Shown: positions 57,997 through 61,269 of the stretch, piece after piece
Layout: every line of letters starts with the position of its first letter
Position numbering within the stretch: position 1 is the first letter of the stretch
Assembly (NCBI RefSeq): GCF_000373925.1
Contig: NZ_KB892770.1
Coordinates: forward strand, 1 to 61,269
Direction: 5' to 3'
Source: Actinopolymorpha alba DSM 45243
GTDB taxonomy: Bacteria; Actinomycetota; Actinomycetes; Propionibacteriales; Actinopolymorphaceae
DNA: 61,269 nt
The notes under the pieces: generated by a model
Told to the model about the DNA's origin: nothing
The model's database searches: none
What the model saw: the letters and a program-made list of their open reading frames with translations, nothing else
Program-made: the position numbers and the translations under genes

Positions 57997-58692
57997 ATGG
58001 TTTCCCAACCAGTTGCCAGGTCGTCCCGCCCGGCGGGCGGAGCCGTCCTCCCGATGACGTACGTCATCACGCTCGTCCCCGTCTGTGCGGCCCTCAACAT
58101 CGTCGGGTCCTACATTCACAAGGCGCTCAACCTGCCCGTCTACCTCGACATGATCGGCACCGCGATCGCGGCGATGGTGCTGGGACCGTGGTGGGGTGCG
58201 CTTGTCGGCGTCATCACCAACACCGGCTCGGCTTTCCTTTCTGGGCCGCAACTCCTGCCGTTCGCGCTCGTCAACATCACCGGCGCGTTGCTGTGGGGTT
58301 ATGGCGTACGCGCATGGAAGCTGGGCTCGTCGTTCCCGAGGTTCTTCCTTCTCAACCTGATCGTTGCGCTCGCCTGCACCCTGGTGGCCGCGCCGATCAT
58401 CGTGCTGGTCTTCGGTGGCGCGACCGGTGTCGCCTCTGACGCGCTCACCGCGTCGTTCGTCGCCATGGGCAACCAGTTGTTCGTCGCGGTCTTCTCCAGC
58501 AACATCCTTACCTCCCTGGCTGACAAGATCATCGGCGGCTTCCTCGCCCTCGCCGTCATCGAGGCACTTCCACCCACCCTCACCTCGCGCGTCAACCTGA
58601 TGAAGGCGACGGGCATGCGGTCGGTGTTGTACGCCGCCGGTGGCGTGGTCATCGGCGTCGCGTTCGTCATCTTCTTCCTCCTCGTCAAGTAA
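57997..58692 (+). CDS. ECF transporter substrate-binding (S) component
   Basis: A 231-residue integral membrane protein with six predicted helices. The VPVCAALNIVGSYIHKALNL, LDMIGTAIAAMVLGPWWGAL and VGVITNTGSAFL segments (small-residue AxxxA-type helix 1 and GPWWGALVG) are S-component features. It binds a vitamin-like or small organic ligand with high affinity and docks on EcfT. The ligand cannot be named; it is not clearly ThiT, BioY or CbiM-like. ATG follows ggagg. Confidence 0.85.
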   Translation: MVSQPVARSSRPAGGAVLPMTYVITLVPVCAALNIVGSYIHKALNLPVYLDMIGTAIAAMVLGPWWGALVGVITNTGSAFLSGPQLLPFALVNITGALLWGYGVRAWKLGSSFPRFFLLNLIVALACTLVAAPIIVLVFGGATGVASDALTASFVAMGNQLFVAVFSSNILTSLADKIIGGFLALAVIEALPPTLTSRVNLMKATGMRSVLYAAGGVVIGVAFVIFFLLVK

Positions 58693-58704
58693 GGCTGGAC
58701 GCGC

Positions 58705-59568
58705 ATGAGTGACCCGATCATCGCCTTCGAAGACGTCTCCTTCACCTATGCGGGAAGTGAAACGCCCGCGCTGTCGAACATCGATCTCGCGATCTCCGAG
58801 GGTGAGTACGTCGCGATTCTCGGACTCAACGGCGCTGGCAAGACGACGCTTGGCCTGTGTGTCAACGGAGTCGTCCCGCACATGTTGGGAGGCGAACTCA
58901 CCGGCGAGGTTCGGGTCGCGGGGTTGAACGTCGCCGACTACGCCGTCCGGGAAATGGCGAAGGTCGTCGGAATCGTCTTCGACAATCCGGAATTCCAGAT
59001 GAGTCAGCTGACCGTGGCCGAGGAGGTCGCGCTCGGCATGGAGAACACCGGAGTGTCCTACGCCGAGATGCGGCGGGTGATTCCTGAGGTGTTGGCGCAG
59101 GTCGGCCTGGCCGGATTCGAGGAACGTACGCCGCTGGGCCTTTCTGGCGGCCAGCAGCAGCGGCTGGCGATCGCGGCGGTCCTGGCGATGAAACCACGGG
59201 TGCTCGTGCTCGACGAGCCGACCTCGAACCTCGACCCGGTGGGGAAGCAGGACGTGTTCGAGATCGCCGAACGCCTCAACCGCGAGCAGGGCATGACGGT
59301 CATCATCGCCGAACACGAGGTCGAGGTGGTGGCGCGGTACGCCGACCGGATCGTCGTTCTCGACCAGGGGAGGGTGGTCCTCAACGGGCCACCGAAGGAC
59401 GTGCTGTCGCAGGTGGAACGCCTGACGGAACTCCACCTGCGACCTCCCCAGGCGACCCGGATCGCCGAGCTTCTGCGGGACGAGCATCACCTGTGGGACG
59501 GGCCGCTTCCGGTGCTCGCCGAGGACGCCGCGACCGGAATCGAAGCCATCCTGGGGAGGAGCGCATGA
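58705..59568 (+). CDS. ECF transporter ATPase, EcfA1
   Basis: A 287-residue ABC ATPase. Walker A GLNGAGKTTL (about 40-49), Q-loop FDNPEFQMSQ, signature LSGGQQQR, Walker B VLVLDEPTSNLD, H-switch AEHEVE. It energises uptake by the S/T complex together with EcfA2. It ends in an ATGA that also starts a 27-codon mini-cistron. Confidence 0.92.
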   Translation: MSDPIIAFEDVSFTYAGSETPALSNIDLAISEGEYVAILGLNGAGKTTLGLCVNGVVPHMLGGELTGEVRVAGLNVADYAVREMAKVVGIVFDNPEFQMSQLTVAEEVALGMENTGVSYAEMRRVIPEVLAQVGLAGFEERTPLGLSGGQQQRLAIAAVLAMKPRVLVLDEPTSNLDPVGKQDVFEIAERLNREQGMTVIIAEHEVEVVARYADRIVVLDQGRVVLNGPPKDVLSQVERLTELHLRPPQATRIAELLRDEHHLWDGPLPVLAEDAATGIEAILGRSA

Positions 59569-59722
59569 GCGATCGCAGCGAGCGAATCATCCAACACAGC
59601 GTGCATGGTGCCTCATGCGCGCCCGGAGCGGAGCGAGGACGGGCATGAGCGAGCGCAGCGAGCGAATCATCCAACACAGCGTGCATGGTGCCTCATGCGC
59701 GCCCGGAGCGGAGCGAGGACGG
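59563..59722 (+). repeat. two tandem 80-bp units between ecfA1 and ecfA2
   Basis: Units 59563-59642 and 59643-59722 are identical except for gatcgc versus gagcgc near 59572; the next 7 bases begin a third copy. Each runs from gcatgagc to a purine-rich gcgaggac just before the next ATG, so each carries a start codon at one end and a ribosome-binding site at the other. Confidence 0.97.
59565..59648 (+). CDS. 27-residue mini-cistron 1
   Basis: Its ATG overlaps the ecfA1 TGA (ATGA), its TGA overlaps the next ATG in the same way. The peptide starts MSDRSERIIQHSVHGASCAP. Probably translated through coupling rather than for its product, but it has an intact start and stop. Similar MSERSER-type short frames arise from an actinobacterial dispersed repeat. 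Confidence 0.4.
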   Translation: MSDRSERIIQHSVHGASCAPGAERGRA

Positions 59723-59728
59723 GCATGA
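59645..59728 (+). CDS. 27-residue mini-cistron 2
   Basis: Second copy of the unit; differs from the first in one residue (E for D at position 3). It begins inside the stop of mini-cistron 1 and ends inside the ATG of ecfA2, completing an unbroken chain of ATGA overlaps. Confidence 0.4.
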   Translation: MSERSERIIQHSVHGASCAPGAERGRA

Positions 59729-60672
59729 GTAGTCCCGCCACGACGTCCGTGCCTGAGGCGACTGACCCGTCGCCCGATGAGGTGCCCGCGATCCTCGTCG
59801 ACGGCGCGTCGTACGTCTATCCGACTGGTGACGTGGTGGCGCTTCGCGAGGTGACCCTGCGCATCGGCCATGGGGAGATCGTCGGTCTGGTTGGGCAGAA
59901 CGGCTCGGGCAAGACCACCTTGACAAAGCTCTTCAACGGCCTGCTCAAGCCGACCGGCGGCCGCGTGGTCGTCAACGGCATCGAGACTCGCAACGAAAGC
60001 GTGCAGGAGTTGGCGCGGCACGTGGGGTATGTCTTCCAGAATCCCAATCACCAGCTCTTCGCCCGGACCGTCCAGGAGGAGTTGGAGTTCGGGCCGCGCA
60101 ACCTTGGGTTGACGGACGACGAGATCGCCGAGCGGGTGGCAGACGCGGTGGAGTTCTTCGATCTGTCAGGTGAGCTCGGCACCCACCCGTACCGGCTCAG
60201 CTTCCCGCTCCGCAAGCTGGTGGGGATCGCGTCCATCTACGCGATGCGTCCGCCCGTGCTGGTGCTGGACGAGCCGTCCACCGGTCAGGACCACCGGACG
60301 ACGGGCGTGATCAACACCCTGCTCCGTCGACTCGCCGAGCTCGGAACGACGGTGGTGTGCGTGTCCCATGACATGCCGCTGCTGGCGGACGTCGTCGAAC
60401 GCGTCGTCGTCATGCGGGACGCGCAGGTCATCGCCGACGCGAGCCCGCGGGCGGTCTTCGCCGACGAGGACCTGATGAAGCGAACCAACCTGCACGCTCC
60501 GCAGGCCACCCAGATCGGACTCAGGACGGTGGCGCGGGACGGCGGCGTGGTGCCGCTCACCCCTGACGAGGTGGCCTCGGCGGTGGCCGAACGCCGGGGT
60601 GGGGGTGGGCCCGGACGGGCGACACCCGACCGGGGCCGGAACCCCACTGCCACGCCGTCAACGTCCGGCTGA
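59725..60672 (+). CDS. ECF transporter ATPase, EcfA2, with atypical signature motif
   Basis: A 315-residue ABC ATPase. Walker A GLVGQNGSGKTTL (about 55), Q-loop FQNPNHQLF, Walker B VLVLDEPSTGQD, H-switch VSHDM. The ABC signature LSGGQ is replaced by LSFPLRK (YRLSFPLRKLVGIAS), so one of the two ATP sites of the A1/A2 dimer is probably degenerate. ATG 59725 is coupled to mini-cistron 2; an in-frame ATG at 59695 is an alternative. A Pro/Arg/Gly-rich tail follows the domain. Confidence 0.88.
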   Translation: MSSPATTSVPEATDPSPDEVPAILVDGASYVYPTGDVVALREVTLRIGHGEIVGLVGQNGSGKTTLTKLFNGLLKPTGGRVVVNGIETRNESVQELARHVGYVFQNPNHQLFARTVQEELEFGPRNLGLTDDEIAERVADAVEFFDLSGELGTHPYRLSFPLRKLVGIASIYAMRPPVLVLDEPSTGQDHRTTGVINTLLRRLAELGTTVVCVSHDMPLLADVVERVVVMRDAQVIADASPRAVFADEDLMKRTNLHAPQATQIGLRTVARDGGVVPLTPDEVASAVAERRGGGGPGRATPDRGRNPTATPSTSG

Positions 60673-60703
60673 CACGTACGACCTTTCCGCTCGAGGAGGA
60701 GCC

Positions 60704-61269
60704 ATGTCCACAACGGCGCTGCCGTTCTCGATGATCCCGGGGGACTCGTTCCTGCATCGCCTCAATCCCCTGGCCAAGATCGTCTGGATCGTCGGGTATC
60801 TAGTGATCGCGTTCTCGACTCGCAATCCGTTCCTGCTGTACGGCATGGCGGTATTCGCGTTCCTACTGGTGATCGGGTCGGGCCTGCTACGGCGGGTGGG
60901 CAAGGCGTTGTTCGTCCTGCTCCCGATCGGATCGTCGCTGATCTTCCTCCAGGCGGTCACGCCGCCCACGTCCGCGTTCGGGCTCGAGGTGATCGGATCG
61001 CTTGGTCCGTTCACGATCTACCAGGGTGGTATCTACAACGGCCTGGTGTTGCTGGGGCGGGTGGTCAGCGTCCTGATCGTCTCGCTGGCCATCGTGATGA
61101 CGACGCACCCGAGCGATCTCTTCACGTCGCTGGCGCGGCTGCGGGTGCCGTACACATTCAACTTCATGGTCGCGATGACGCTCCAGCTGATTCCGGTCCT
61201 CCAGCGGGAGTTCGGGATCATCCTCAGCGCGCAGAAGTCCCGCGCGATGCGGGCCCGCGGTTTTGGTGC
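60704..61269 (+). CDS. ECF transporter transmembrane component EcfT (3' end outside window)
   Basis: 188 codons are visible. PGDSFLHRLNPLAKIVWIVG is the EcfT N-terminal signature; four to five helices follow; the first coupling-helix motif SAQKSRAMRARGFG, with the A-R-G triad that binds the ATPases, is right at the window end. ATG 60704 lies behind gaggagga. It completes the S-A1-A2-T importer. Confidence 0.9.
   Translation, partial: MSTTALPFSMIPGDSFLHRLNPLAKIVWIVGYLVIAFSTRNPFLLYGMAVFAFLLVIGSGLLRRVGKALFVLLPIGSSLIFLQAVTPPTSAFGLEVIGSLGPFTIYQGGIYNGLVLLGRVVSVLIVSLAIVMTTHPSDLFTSLARLRVPYTFNFMVAMTLQLIPVLQREFGIILSAQKSRAMRARGFG

Noticed and set aside
57859-59490. 543-codon open frame on the minus strand
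   Set aside because: Antisense to ecfS and ecfA1, whose Walker and signature motifs are unambiguous; the product is low-complexity and matches nothing.
59563-59722. CRISPR-like repeat
   Set aside because: Only two 80-bp contiguous units without spacers; better explained as a tandem duplication.

Overview
The window is 61 kb of GC-rich, densely packed DNA from a high-GC actinobacterium, on the evidence of its genes. These include a mycosin-type protease, an MptB-like polyprenol-dependent mannosyltransferase, luciferase-like oxidoreductases of the F420 class, an imuB-dnaE2 mutasome behind a CGAAC-N4-GTTCG LexA box, ECF42-type sigma factors, many GTG starts and many 4-nt ATGA/GTGA overlaps. I cannot fix the genus; a Propionibacteriales-like organism would fit. 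I found no rRNA, tRNA, CRISPR array or prophage.

Layout. 0-0.3 kb: cut end of an IS1182-family element. 0.3-7 kb: mycosin, RsbW-like ATPase, a coupled GT2/GT-C pair whose second member carries a C-terminal DCC thiol-oxidoreductase domain, and a radical-SAM-like protein with an odd CX2CX2C motif plus a partner. 7-14.9 kb: PIG-L deacetylase/Nudix pair, aldo/keto reductase with its MerR regulator, VOC protein, TetR, Pth2-like protein, a membrane-anchored HNH (DUF1524) protein and a frameshifted Nudix gene. Two degenerate copies of one TetR/efflux-pump intergenic module lie here. 15-22.5 kb: dnaE2 and imuB, an orphan ECF42-type sigma factor, an APH-like kinase. 22.4-31.5 kb: DUF222/HNH protein, cupin, second ECF42-type sigma with its YCII partner, nucleoside hydrolase, papain-like hydrolase, TrmA-like methyltransferase, YcxB-like protein, pirin. 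31.5-35.9 kb: secreted phosphoesterase, MazEF-like toxin-antitoxin pair, a repeat-rich gene-free island, SoxR with its operator and a 30-codon ORF, small unknown genes and a truncated LLM gene. 36-40 kb: alcohol dehydrogenase/SDR pair, kinase, truncated ArsR, CDF metal exporter. 40-47.3 kb: IclR, a degenerate TPP-enzyme E1-alpha homologue with a small ORF and a strong terminator, a complete carbohydrate ABC importer, a tandem SnoaL protein and its TetR.

The most coherent part is 47.4-61.3 kb. A nine-gene minus-strand cluster encodes a DUF1185 protein, class III aminotransferase, dihydropyrimidinase-family amidohydrolase, LLM oxidoreductase, nitrilase-family C-N hydrolase, MHS-type transporter, metallo-beta-lactamase-fold hydrolase, IclR regulator and ornithine-cyclodeaminase homologue. 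Divergent from it is a GntR regulator followed by a complete ECF vitamin-type importer (S, A1, A2, T; T cut by the window end). The enzyme set is what is needed to open a cyclic amide, remove an N-carbamoyl group and transaminate the resulting amino acid, so I read it as a catabolic island for a cyclic ureide, pyrimidine or similar N-heterocycle with its own uptake. Between ecfA1 and ecfA2 sit two tandem 80-bp units, each a 27-codon mini-cistron linked to its neighbours by ATGA overlaps, an unusual gene junction.

Decay is also visible: half-deleted efflux-pump modules, truncated ArsR, LLM and APH genes, a double-frameshifted Nudix gene, and a dispersed repeat at 8.5 and 33.5 kb.
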